Below are positions 11,992-21,600 of a stretch of DNA of 64,000 bases, piece by piece. A program made the position numbers and the translations under genes. Numbering within the stretch: the stretch's first letter is position 1; each line of letters starts with the position of its first letter. A model generated the notes under the pieces. That model made no database searches. It was not told the DNA's origin and saw only the letters and a list, made by a program, of their open reading frames with translations. The stretch comes from Flavobacteriaceae bacterium. Lineage in GTDB: Bacteria > Bacteroidota > Bacteroidia > Flavobacteriales > Flavobacteriaceae. The DNA is taken from NCBI GenBank assembly GCA_018608725.1, contig JABAZA010000056.1, positions 8,200 through 72,199 of the forward strand, given 5' to 3'.

Positions 11992-12684
11992 TTATTTAGA
12001 GAGGATTGACAAAAATATATATGCTAAGATTATAAGTGGAATCCCTGAAAATTGAAAAACAGCAAGAAGCACAACCGATAAAACAACCAAGATGTAACGT
12101 GCAGCATTGTCTTTAAAACCCCATGTTTTAAATTTCAAGGCAATCAATTTAATAGGTGCATTTAACAAATAACAACTCACCAAGGTCAATACAATTAAAA
12201 ACCAAGGGTTTAAAATAATAGCATTGATAGCATCACTGTTTTGATACTCCACTATTAATGGTAAAGAAATGATCAGAAGGGTATTTGCAGGCGTTGGCAA
12301 TCCAATAAATGCATCTGATTGATTGGTAGAAATATTAAAATTTGCCAAACGGTATGCCGATGCTAAAGTGACTAACAAGCCAAAATAAGGGAGTAAATTA
12401 GAGGGAATCCAAGACAGTTGTGGTGCTAATCCCAATAAATAAAAAAGCACTAAACCAGGCACTAAACCACTGGTGACCATGTCCGCCAGAGAATCCAACT
12501 GCACACCAAGCTCACTTTGAACGTTTAATTTACGTGCTAGAAATCCATCAAAGAAATCAAAGAAAATACCAAGAAACACAAATAAGGCGGTAAATTTCAT
12601 ATGACCTTCTAAAGCAAAAATTACGGCTACACAACCAGAGAAGAGGTTTAATAATGTAATAAAATTAGGTATATATGATTTCAC
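11992..12684 (-). CDS. pssA: CDP-diacylglycerol--serine O-phosphatidyltransferase
   Basis: A 230-residue integral membrane enzyme making phosphatidylserine, precursor of phosphatidylethanolamine. The CDP-alcohol phosphatidyltransferase motif is complete: Asp43, Asp46-Gly47, Ala50-Arg51, Gly60, Asp64 and Asp68 ('FDGFLARKLNVQSELG' then 'VQLDSLAD'). It has about six membrane segments. The Ser enzyme is preferred over a PgsA-type by its length and by 'MKSYIPNFITLLNLFSGC' at the N-terminus, as in other Bacteroidota PssA. It is divergent from the PorV-like gene. Confidence 0.92.
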   Translation of the reverse strand: MKSYIPNFITLLNLFSGCVAVIFALEGHMKFTALFVFLGIFFDFFDGFLARKLNVQSELGVQLDSLADMVTSGLVPGLVLFYLLGLAPQLSWIPSNLLPYFGLLVTLASAYRLANFNISTNQSDAFIGLPTPANTLLIISLPLIVEYQNSDAINAIILNPWFLIVLTLVSCYLLNAPIKLIALKFKTWGFKDNAARYILVVLSVVLLAVFQFSGIPLIILAYIFLSILSK

Positions 12685-12804
12685 GATAAATTGTATTTAA
12701 TTAGTAAAAATAATAAACTATTTTTGTTTTCAGTAAATAAACAACAATATCTAAAAAAAATTAGAGTTTACATTAGTGTTTATAAGATCATTTAAAAAAA
12801 GTCC

Positions 12805-13872
12805 TTGCAACTACTAAAATTCATCTTTATAATTTTGACACCCCTTTTGATGGTGTCCCAAACCACTCGAAACTATTCCAATGAATTTTTGAATATTGGG
12901 GTGGATGCTTCTGCCTTAGGAATGAGCAATGCAGTGGTAGCCTCTTCTAGTGACGTAAATTCTGGCTACTGGAATCCTGCAGGACTGGTACATCTAGAAG
13001 ACAATGAAATTGCAATCATGCACTCGAGTTACTTTGCAAACATTGCCAACTATAATTACATCGCTTTTGCCATGCCTTTAGATGATCGCAGTGCTGTTGG
13101 ACTGTCATTAATACGCTTTGGAGTTGATGACATTCTAGATACTACTAAGCTTATCGATCAACAAGGAGACATCAATTACGATCGAATTAATTTATTTTCT
13201 GCGGTGGACTATGCACTTATATTTTCCTATGCTAAAAAACTTCCCTTCAAAGGATTGAATTATGGAGTCAATGCAAAAGTAATTCGACGGATTATCGGAG
13301 ACTTTGCCTCCTCTTGGGGGTTTGGATTGGACGCAGGGATTCAGTTTGAATCGAATGATTGGCAATTTGGTTTGATGGCTAGAGACATCACGACAACCTT
13401 TAATTCATGGGCAATTGATGCCGACCGACTTCAAGATATCAAAGATGCCATCCCAGGACAAAATCAAGAAGAACCAGAAGCGACCGAACTCACACTTCCT
13501 AAATTGCAACTTGGAGTCGCCAAACTGTTTACCTTCAATTATGATTACACACTAAGAACTGAAATTGATTTAATTTGTCGGTTTGAAGAAAACAATGATA
13601 TAATCTCTTCTTCATTTGTGAGTATCAACCCTGCAATTGGTTTGGAATTTGGATATACCGATTTGGTGTTTTTTAGAGCGGGAGTCGGAAATTTTCAAAA
13701 TGAATTGCAACTTGACAACTCCTCCCCTTTAACATTTCAACCTAATTTTGGTGTCGGGTTTAAATATAATGGTATATTTTTGGATTATGCCTTTACCGAT
13801 ATTGGCGATCAAAGTGCCGCCCTATACTCCAATGTATTTTCTCTCAAAATTGATTTAAGCATCTTTAGATAA
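12805..13872 (+). CDS. PorV/PorQ-family outer-membrane beta-barrel protein
   Basis: A 355-residue protein with a signal peptide ending 'LLMVSQ' and the PorV/PorQ signature 'LNIGVDASALGMSNAVVAS...SGYWNPAGL' (residues ~30-65). It is rich in alternating barrel strands and ends in an aromatic-basic strand 'FSLKIDLSIFR'. The family is related to FadL and includes the type IX secretion component PorV, but this looks like a paralogue, because no other T9SS gene is adjacent. Start is TTG. Its stop overlaps the ATG of the next gene by 1 bp (TAATG), so the two are translationally coupled. Confidence 0.85.
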   Translation: MQLLKFIFIILTPLLMVSQTTRNYSNEFLNIGVDASALGMSNAVVASSSDVNSGYWNPAGLVHLEDNEIAIMHSSYFANIANYNYIAFAMPLDDRSAVGLSLIRFGVDDILDTTKLIDQQGDINYDRINLFSAVDYALIFSYAKKLPFKGLNYGVNAKVIRRIIGDFASSWGFGLDAGIQFESNDWQFGLMARDITTTFNSWAIDADRLQDIKDAIPGQNQEEPEATELTLPKLQLGVAKLFTFNYDYTLRTEIDLICRFEENNDIISSSFVSINPAIGLEFGYTDLVFFRAGVGNFQNELQLDNSSPLTFQPNFGVGFKYNGIFLDYAFTDIGDQSAALYSNVFSLKIDLSIFR

Positions 13873-15050
13873 TGAACTTTAAAAAATTAATTACATTTTT
13901 ACTCATCATCACAAGCTTCTCTGTAAATGCACAGCTAGAGCTTACGACAGAATCTAAAATCAGTATTCTGACCATAGGACCTGGAACGTCCTTAAATGAT
14001 GCTTTTGGACACACTGCAATTCGAATCAAAGACCCTATTTATAAATTTGATATTGTGTTTGATTATGGACGGTATGATTTTGAAACCGAGAATTTTTATT
14101 TGAAATTTGCACAAGGAAAACTTAATTATGAAATCAATCAATCTGATTTCAATACCTTTTTTGGCTACTATCAGTACAATAATAGAAGCGTTAAAGAACA
14201 ACTATTAAACCTAAGTACCGAACAAAAAACAGCCTTATATTATCAGTTAAAAGAAGCCATAAAACCAGAGAATAAATCTTACCTCTATGATTTTTTCTAT
14301 AACAACTGTGCTACGAAAATCAAGGACGACATTGAAAACATCCTTGACAACCAACTCGCCTATTATCCGAAATCAACATTTAAACAATTTTCATTCAGAA
14401 ATTTAATTCGTTCCGATCTCAACCAAAATTCTTGGGGAAGTTTCGGTATTGATATTGCTTTGGGGTCAAAAATTGACCAAATTGCCAGTGTCGAAGAACA
14501 TATGTTTTTGCCTAAATACTTGTATCAACTCCTAGAAAATGCACGTTTAAAAACCGACGATTCGAGACTCGTATCCACCTCAAAAACACTGAACCCTTCA
14601 GATGCAATCACAAAAACTAATTTTTTTAGCAGTCCACTTTTCATCCTAGGAATTCTAGCACTCATCATGCTTTTTATCACCTATAACAATTACAAAAACA
14701 ACAGCCGCAGCAAATGGCTCGACATTAGTTTATTTGCCTTTACAGGCGTTGTTGGCGTTCTTTTATTGCTGCTCTGGTTTGCGACCGACCATCAGACCAC
14801 AGCCTATAACTACAACCTTTTATGGGCCTTTGCTCTTAATGTTCTATTCATACCTTCAATTTGTAAATCAAAACTCAACAATCGTGGACTGAGCTATCTA
14901 AAATTCCTTGTATTACTCATGTGTTTAATGGGATTGCATTGGATTACAGGCGTTCAATCCTTTGCCATTGGACTGATTCCTCTTCTCATTGCTATTCTTG
15001 TGCGGTATTTATTTTTAATTCATCATTTCAAAACCGCAATTCGTCTATAA
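13872..15050 (+). CDS. DUF4105 / Lnb-like protein (possible lipoprotein N-acyltransferase)
   Basis: A 392-residue protein: signal peptide (1-20, 'SFSVNA'), a periplasmic DUF4105 domain (~25-240), then about five membrane segments (~253-385). The domain carries 'AFGHTAIRI' (His47) and 'YNNCATKIKDDI' (Cys146), a likely Cys/His catalytic pair of a papain-like fold. The family has been linked to Lnb, the Bacteroides lipoprotein N-acyltransferase. Applying that to this gene is inference. It is coupled to the preceding PorV-like gene. Confidence 0.78.
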   Translation: MNFKKLITFLLIITSFSVNAQLELTTESKISILTIGPGTSLNDAFGHTAIRIKDPIYKFDIVFDYGRYDFETENFYLKFAQGKLNYEINQSDFNTFFGYYQYNNRSVKEQLLNLSTEQKTALYYQLKEAIKPENKSYLYDFFYNNCATKIKDDIENILDNQLAYYPKSTFKQFSFRNLIRSDLNQNSWGSFGIDIALGSKIDQIASVEEHMFLPKYLYQLLENARLKTDDSRLVSTSKTLNPSDAITKTNFFSSPLFILGILALIMLFITYNNYKNNSRSKWLDISLFAFTGVVGVLLLLLWFATDHQTTAYNYNLLWAFALNVLFIPSICKSKLNNRGLSYLKFLVLLMCLMGLHWITGVQSFAIGLIPLLIAILVRYLFLIHHFKTAIRL

Positions 15051-15077
15051 TTATCCTTTCTTTGCAAAAACAAAATT

Positions 15078-16937
15078 TTGAATTACCTCAACGTAGAAAA
15101 CATATCGAAGTCATACGGCGAACTTAATCTGTTCGAGAATCTTTCTTTCAGTATTCATAAAGATCAAAAGATCGCTTTTGTGGCTAAAAACGGGACTGGT
15201 AAAACATCTATTTTAAATATCCTTTCAGGAAAAGACAGTCCAGATACGGGGCAAATCATCTACCGAAAAGGACTGCGAACTACGTTTTTGTCACAAGAAC
15301 CCGTTTTGGATCAAAACCTAACGATTGAGGAAACTATATTTAATTCAGACAACCCGATTTTAAAAGTCATAAATACCTACCACGCTGCACTCGAAAATCC
15401 AGACGATAGTAAACTCTATCAAACTGCATTTGATGATATGGAGCGCTATCAAGCTTGGGATTTTGAAACCCAGTACACACAAATACTTTTTAAGTTAAAA
15501 CTTGAAAAATTAGACCAAAAAGTAAAGGAACTTTCTGGAGGTCAACAAAAACGTTTAGCCTTAGCCAACACACTGTTAAGTAAACCTGATTTACTTATTT
15601 TGGATGAGCCTACAAACCATTTGGATTTAGAAATGATTGAGTGGTTAGAATCGTTTTTTGCAAAGGAAAACATTACCTTATTTATGGTTACTCACGACCG
15701 GTATTTTTTGGAGCGTGTATGCTCAGAAATTATTGAGCTCGATGAAGGTTGTATTTATAATTATAAAGGAAACTACTCCTACTACCTCGAGAAAAAAGAA
15801 GAGCGTATTGAGCGTGAAGCAATTGAAACCAATAAATCCAAACAGCTCTATAAAAAAGAACTCGGTTGGATGCGGCGACAGCCAAAAGCACGAACCACCA
15901 AATCGAAATCAAGAATTGATGATTTTTATGAAATAAAAGAGCGTGCCAGCAAACGTCGAAATGATCATCAAGTTCAATTGGAAATCAATATGGAGCGCTT
16001 GGGGACTAAGATTTTAGAACTCTATAAAGTTTCCAAAGCCTTTGAAGAAAAAGTCATTTTAGACCGGTTCGAATACGTGTTTCAACGGGGCGAACGCATT
16101 GGGATTATTGGAAAAAATGGCACTGGAAAATCGACGTTTCTAAACATGATTACGGGAGGACTAAAGCCCGATAGCGGTAAAATCATACAAGGAGAAACCA
16201 TTAAATTTGGCTATTATACACAAGATGGTATCAAACCAAAACCAATGCAAAAGGTAATTGATGTGGTACGTGAATTTGGGGACTATATTCCTTTGATGAA
16301 AGGCAAGCAAATAAGTGCACAACAACTCCTTGAACGCTTTTTATTCAGCCGTAAAAAACAATACGATTTTGTAGAAAAACTCAGTGGTGGCGAAAGAAAA
16401 CGCCTCTATTTGTGTACGGTTTTGATTCAAAACCCAAACTTTCTGATTCTCGATGAACCAACCAATGATTTGGATATTGTCACTTTAAATGTTTTGGAAA
16501 ACTTCTTACTTGATTTTCCAGGCTGTTTATTAGTCGTTTCACATGACCGTTATTTTATGGATAAAATTGTGGATCATTTATTTGTATTTCGTGGCGAAGG
16601 AGTTGTAGAAGATTTTCCGGGAAATTACTCCGATTTTAGAACTTATGAAGACAGTTCGCCAGTAGCGGCAGAACCAAAGAAAACAACACTCTCAAAGGCA
16701 TCTAAAGACAGTCAATCCGAAGCGAAGTTAAATTTTAACGAACAAAAAGAGCTCAATAATTTGGAGAGTAAGTTGAAATCGCTTGAATTTGACAAAAAAG
16801 AAATGGAAGCAAAATTTTTTGTTCCAGAAATAGATATGGAAACTATAGAAATGCTTTCTGATCAATTAAAACGCTTAAACGAAGTGATTGAGGAAAAAGA
16901 AATGAGATGGCTAGAATTAAATGAAAAACTAAATTGA
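15078..16937 (+). CDS. ABC-F family ATPase (Uup-like)
   Basis: A 619-residue soluble protein with two ABC domains and no membrane domain. The first has Walker A 'AKNGTGKTS' (~36), signature 'LSGGQQKRLALA' and 'DEPTNHLD'. The second has 'GKNGTGKST', 'LSGGERKRLYL' and 'DEPTNDLD'. A linker with basic helices and a C-terminal coiled coil (~545-619) completes the Uup-like form. ABC-F proteins act at the ribosome or on branched DNA. Start is TTG (MNYLNVENISKSYG). The stop overlaps the next start as TTGA. Confidence 0.93.
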   Translation: MNYLNVENISKSYGELNLFENLSFSIHKDQKIAFVAKNGTGKTSILNILSGKDSPDTGQIIYRKGLRTTFLSQEPVLDQNLTIEETIFNSDNPILKVINTYHAALENPDDSKLYQTAFDDMERYQAWDFETQYTQILFKLKLEKLDQKVKELSGGQQKRLALANTLLSKPDLLILDEPTNHLDLEMIEWLESFFAKENITLFMVTHDRYFLERVCSEIIELDEGCIYNYKGNYSYYLEKKEERIEREAIETNKSKQLYKKELGWMRRQPKARTTKSKSRIDDFYEIKERASKRRNDHQVQLEINMERLGTKILELYKVSKAFEEKVILDRFEYVFQRGERIGIIGKNGTGKSTFLNMITGGLKPDSGKIIQGETIKFGYYTQDGIKPKPMQKVIDVVREFGDYIPLMKGKQISAQQLLERFLFSRKKQYDFVEKLSGGERKRLYLCTVLIQNPNFLILDEPTNDLDIVTLNVLENFLLDFPGCLLVVSHDRYFMDKIVDHLFVFRGEGVVEDFPGNYSDFRTYEDSSPVAAEPKKTTLSKASKDSQSEAKLNFNEQKELNNLESKLKSLEFDKKEMEAKFFVPEIDMETIEMLSDQLKRLNEVIEEKEMRWLELNEKLN

Positions 16938-17494
16938 ATCCACTAGTATCCTATTTAAAATTTTGGTGGCACTCCAAAAACGAGCATGGCGTCCACTCCC
17001 CTTTTGTCTTTAATTTGATTACCAAGTGTTTTTATGACCGTTCAAATCACAGTGCCTACCAACAACTTTCTAAAAATAATTCAAACTCAAAATTTTTAGT
17101 TCGTTTAAGCGCTTATTTTAAATTTGACAACTGTTTTTTATCTGAAACCATTCAACCAGAATTTGAACAAGCCTTCAATATAGAACAGCAAACAATTTCA
17201 TTTAAAACAATTGAGGATCTAAAAAATCAAGAGTCTAAAATCTCAAAAACACCCAGTTTAATTTGTCTCGATTTAAACAAGGTTGAAGTACATTCTATCC
17301 CTAAAATACTTCAAATTTGTCACAAAGACTCCTTAATACTTATTCCTTCTATCAGAGGATCAAAAGACTCCTTTAATCATTGGAATCAATTAAAGTTGCG
17401 TTCAGAAGTCTCTGTGTCGATTGATACTTTTTATTGGGGATTGTTGTTTTTTAGAACCGAACAACCCAAAGAACATTTCACAATAAGGCTCTAA
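16934..17494 (+). CDS. Methyltransferase-like protein of flavobacteria (short)
   Basis: A 186-residue protein with the N-terminal block 'YLKFWWHSKNEHGVHSPFVF' seen in flavobacterial proteins usually named class I SAM-dependent methyltransferases. The family normally runs near 230 residues and carries a glycine-rich SAM loop. Here that region is replaced by poorly conserved sequence ('NNSNSKFLVRLSAYFKFD'), so SAM binding is doubtful. The C-terminus 'FYWGLLFFRTEQPKEHFTIRL' matches the end of family members. Start is TTG, overlapping the ABC-F stop by 4 bp. Confidence 0.65.
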   Translation: MNPLVSYLKFWWHSKNEHGVHSPFVFNLITKCFYDRSNHSAYQQLSKNNSNSKFLVRLSAYFKFDNCFLSETIQPEFEQAFNIEQQTISFKTIEDLKNQESKISKTPSLICLDLNKVEVHSIPKILQICHKDSLILIPSIRGSKDSFNHWNQLKLRSEVSVSIDTFYWGLLFFRTEQPKEHFTIRL

Positions 17495-17498
17495 TTTC

Positions 17499-17528
17499 TT
17501 GCGGATTGGAATATTACTACTAACTTTA
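17499..17528 (+). promoter_or_regulatory. Possible promoter of the corrinoid adenosyltransferase gene
   Basis: TTG at 17499-17501, a 19-bp spacer, then TAACTTTA at 17521-17528 (one mismatch to TAnnTTTG). It lies about 70 bp before the start codon at 17597. Confidence 0.35.
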
Positions 17529-17596
17529 GACCTCAAATTGACATAAGAAAACCTATAATTAGCAATACCCCAGACGAAATAATTAAATAATTACAG

Positions 17597-18172
17597 ATGA
17601 AAATCTACACAAAAACAGGTGACAAAGGGACTACGGGGCTTGTAGGGGGCACACGCCTACCAAAGCACAATCTGAGAATCGATTGTTACGGCACCATCGA
17701 TGAATTGAACTCCTACCTCGGTTTGATCCGCGATCAGGAGATCTCAAAAGACCATAAAACAACACTTCTAGAAATTCAAAACCAATTGTTTGTTATTGGG
17801 TCGCTTTTGGCAACAGATCCCGAGTTACTTAAGGATGAGACCAAAAGAAAACGCCTTGGAATCTCCTTTCTCAACCCGGAAGCAATTACATTTCTAGAAA
17901 CAGAAATTGATGCGATGAATTGTGAGTTGCCTCCAATGACCCATTTCATTTTGCCGGGAGGCCATCCAACCGTGTCATTCTGTCATATTGCCCGTTGTAT
18001 ATGTCGTCGTGCTGAGAGAACAATCTCTAAACTAAGTGTCGAACAGCCCACGCAACCCGAAGTATTAATCTATTTAAATCGCTTGTCGGACTTCATTTTT
18101 GTAATGGCACGAAAATTGTCTAAAGAGTTAAAGGTGGAGGAAATCAAATGGATTCCTAACAAACCTTCTTAA
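17597..18172 (+). CDS. Cob(I)yrinic acid a,c-diamide adenosyltransferase, PduO type
   Basis: A 191-residue ATP:corrinoid adenosyltransferase that makes adenosylcobalamin for B12-dependent enzymes. It shows the ATP-binding N-terminus 'YTKTGDKGTTGLVGGTRLPK', 'GTIDELNSYLGLIR', 'FILPGGHP' and the helix 'ICRRAERTISKL', all standard for the PduO/MMAB family, at the usual length. No other B12 gene is nearby. Confidence 0.94.
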   Translation: MKIYTKTGDKGTTGLVGGTRLPKHNLRIDCYGTIDELNSYLGLIRDQEISKDHKTTLLEIQNQLFVIGSLLATDPELLKDETKRKRLGISFLNPEAITFLETEIDAMNCELPPMTHFILPGGHPTVSFCHIARCICRRAERTISKLSVEQPTQPEVLIYLNRLSDFIFVMARKLSKELKVEEIKWIPNKPS

Positions 18173-18273
18173 AAAGGAGGTTATTAACACCTTTTCTGAC
18201 CTAACTATTGTTTAGTTAATCAGATGCTATTGAAACGTTCATAACTTTATTGATGAAATAAATGCTTTTTTAC

Positions 18274-18303
18274 TTGAATTTTTCAACTAAAAAATTATTT
18301 TTG
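18274..18303 (+). promoter_or_regulatory. Promoter of the DUF2795 gene
   Basis: TTG at 18274-18276, a 19-bp spacer and TATTTTTG at 18296-18303: both Bacteroidota sigma-A elements are present at a proper distance. The predicted start is about 20 bp before the ATG at 18327. Confidence 0.6.
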
Positions 18304-18326
18304 CAAAAAATTAAACACTTCAACAA

Positions 18327-18548
18327 ATGTATTGGACATTAGAATTAGCCTCTTACCTAAGTGACGCGCCTTGGCCAGCCACTAAAGATGAATTGATAGA
18401 TTATTCTATAAGAACAGGAGCTCCTCTAGAAGTTGTGGAAAACCTTCAATCTATTGAAGATGAAGGAGACTCCTATGACTCCATCCAAGAAATCTGGCCT
18501 GATTATCCATCAGATGAAGATTATCTTTGGAATGAAGATGAATATTAA
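18327..18548 (+). CDS. DUF2795 family small protein
   Basis: A 73-residue acidic protein (MYWTLELASYLSDAPWPATK, ending in an Asp/Glu/Tyr-rich tail). The motif 'LSDAPWPATKDELIDYSIR' is typical of DUF2795 proteins in flavobacteria, which are often found directly before secA, as here. No function is assigned. It has its own promoter and a strong terminator, so it is a single-gene transcript. Confidence 0.88.
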   Translation: MYWTLELASYLSDAPWPATKDELIDYSIRTGAPLEVVENLQSIEDEGDSYDSIQEIWPDYPSDEDYLWNEDEY

Positions 18549-18565
18549 AAACTCAAAAATTATTT

Positions 18566-18594
18566 AAAAAAGTCTCAATTGAGACTTTTTTTTT
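18566..18594 (+). terminator. Rho-independent terminator after the DUF2795 gene
   Basis: The stem AAAAAAGTCTC / GAGACTTTTTT with an AATT centre is followed by a run of nine T. It begins 18 bp after the stop. Confidence 0.85.
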
Positions 18595-18627
18595 GCTTTA
18601 TTTCACAAAGAAAATAACAACAAACTG

Positions 18628-18635
18628 TATCTTTG
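18628..18635 (+). promoter_or_regulatory. -7 promoter element of secA
   Basis: TATCTTTG matches TAnnTTTG exactly, 41 bp before the secA start. It lies after the upstream terminator. No TTG is found at the usual -33 distance. Confidence 0.5.
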
Positions 18636-18676
18636 ACTGTCCATACATTTAAAGATGATTAAAATAAAACCCTAAA

Positions 18677-21600
18677 ATGAGTTTACTGAATTCGGTACTA
18701 AAAGTATTTGTTGGAGATAAATCCAAACAAGACGTCAAGGCAATCATGCCGATCGTTGATAAGATAAAAACCTTTGAAGCCTCTACTTCTGCATTAAGTA
18801 ATGATGCATTACGATCTAAAACACAAGAGTTTAAGTCTAGAATTTCGGAGGCTTGTGAAGCGCTTGAAAATTCAATTTCTGAATTATATACAGAAGCAGA
18901 TACTACAGAAGACATCGACCGAAAAGAAGATATTTATCAAGAAATTGATGGCTTAAAAGATGACGTATATGCGAAAACACAAGAGGTTTTAGATGCCATT
19001 CTTCCAGAAGCTTTTTCGGTTATCAAAGAAACGGCCAGACGTTTTGTGGACAACCCACAAATTGAAGTGACTGCAAGTCCTTATGATCGAGAACTCTCAG
19101 GCTCTAAAGACTATGTGACATTAAATGGCGAAAAAGCAATTTGGGCAAACTCTTGGGATGCCGCTGGAAAGCCAATTACTTGGGATATGGTGCATTACGA
19201 CGTGCAGCTTATAGGAGGTGTGGCGATGCATCAAGGGAAAATAGCTGAAATGCAAACAGGAGAAGGAAAAACACTCGTAGCAACGCTCCCAGTCTATTTA
19301 AATGCGATTACAGGCAAAGGTGTTCACTTGGTTACCGTGAATGACTACTTAGCAAAACGTGACAGTGCTTGGATGGCACCTATTTTTCAGTTTCATGGAT
19401 TGAGTATTGATTGTATTGATTACCACAAACCAAATTCTCAAGAACGAAAAAACGCCTACAATGCCGACATTACTTACGGAACCAATAATGAATTTGGATT
19501 TGATTACTTAAGAGATAATATGGCACATACGCCAGACGACCTTGTGCAACGTCCTCCCCATTATGCCATTGTAGATGAAATTGATTCTGTTTTAATTGAT
19601 GACGCACGAACACCTTTGATTATTTCTGGTCCTATTCCTCAAGGCGATCGTCATGAGTTTATGGAGTTGAAACCGAAAGTACAAGACATTGTTGGAGTGC
19701 AACGAAAATACCTTACAGGAGTTCTTGCAGAGGCTAAAAAATTGATTGCAGCTGGCGACACTAAAGAAGGTGGGTTTCAATTGTTGCGTGTTTTTAGAGG
19801 AATTCCAAAAAACAAAGCATTAATTAAATTTTTAAGTGAAGAAGGCATCAAACAACTCCTTCAAAAAACGGAGAATTTTTATATGCAGGACAACAATAGA
19901 GAAATGCCCAAAGTGGATGAAGCCCTCTATTATGTAATTGATGAAAAAAATAATCAGATTGAATTATCTGATAAAGGAGTTGATTATTTATCTGGAAAAG
20001 ACAACCCTGACTTTTTTGTAATGCCCGAAATTGGCATGGAAATTTCAAAAATTGAAAACCAAAACCTCACACCTGAAAAAGAAGCCGAACTCAAAGAAGA
20101 ACTATTTAGAGAGTTTGGAATCAAGTCGGAACGAATTCACACCCTCAATCAACTTTTAAAAGCCTATGCCCTCTTTGAAAAAGACATTCAATACGTGGTC
20201 ATGGACAATAAAGTGATGATTGTTGATGAGCAAACTGGGCGTATTATGGACGGTCGTCGATACAGTGATGGACTGCATCAAGCGATTGAAGCCAAAGAAA
20301 ATGTAAAAATTGAAGCCGCCACACAAACCTTTGCAACCGTTACCCTACAGAATTACTTTAGAATGTACCGCAAGCTTTCTGGAATGACAGGAACAGCAGT
20401 GACCGAAGCAGGTGAATTTTGGGAAATCTATAAATTGGATGTCATCGAAATTCCAACCAACCGTCCCATTGCAAGAGATGACCGCGAAGATTTAGTATAT
20501 AAAACCAAACGTGAAAAATACAATGCTGTTATTGAGGAAGTTACTAATTTATCCAAAGCAGGACGTCCTGTACTTATTGGAACTACCAATGTAGAAATTA
20601 GTGAGTTATTAGGGAAAATGTTGAGCATTCGTAAAATCCCTCACAACGTCTTAAATGCGAAGTTGCATAAAAAAGAAGCCGATATTGTAGCGGAAGCTGG
20701 ACAGCCCGGACAGGTGACCATTGCAACCAATATGGCGGGTCGTGGAACGGATATCAAACTCTCCGAAGAAGTAAAAGCGGCAGGCGGATTGGCAATTGTA
20801 GGTACTGAGCGTCACGATTCTCGACGTGTGGACAGACAGTTACGTGGACGTGCGGGACGACAAGGAGATCCAGGAAGCTCACAATTTTATGTGTCTTTAG
20901 AAGACAACCTCATGCGGCTTTTTGGAAGCGAACGTATTGCCAAAATGATGGACCGTATGGGACTCGAAGAAGGAGAAGTAATTCAACACTCCATGATTTC
21001 AAAGTCCATTGAACGTGCACAGAAAAAAGTAGAAGAAAACCAGTTTGGAGTTCGTAAACGTCTTTTGGAATATGATGATGTGATGAATTCCCAGCGTGAA
21101 GTGGTTTACAAACGTCGCTACAATGCCTTATTTGGAGAACGTCTTCGTGTCGATTTGGCAAATATGATTTATGACACCTCAGAAATTATTGTGGAAGACA
21201 ACAAAGCCAATAATGATTATAAAAACTTTGAGTTTGAATTGATTCGTTATTTCTCAATGAGTTCACCTGTTACAGCAGATGAATTTGCAACAATGACAGC
21301 ACAAGAGGTTTCTGGAACGGTTTACAAAACAGCCTTTCAACATTATATTTCCAAAATGGAACGCAATGCGGAATTGGCATTTCCAGTCATTCAAAATGTT
21401 TATGAAACTCAGCGTGATAAATTTAAGCGTATTGTGGTGCCTTTTACGGATGGTGTCAAATCACTACAAGTAGTAACCGATCTGGAAAAAGCCTATCAAA
21501 CCAACGGAAAACAGTTGGTAACCGATTTTGAGAAAAATATTTCTTTAGCCATTATTGACGATGCATGGAAGACGCATTTACGAAAAATGGACGAGTTGAA

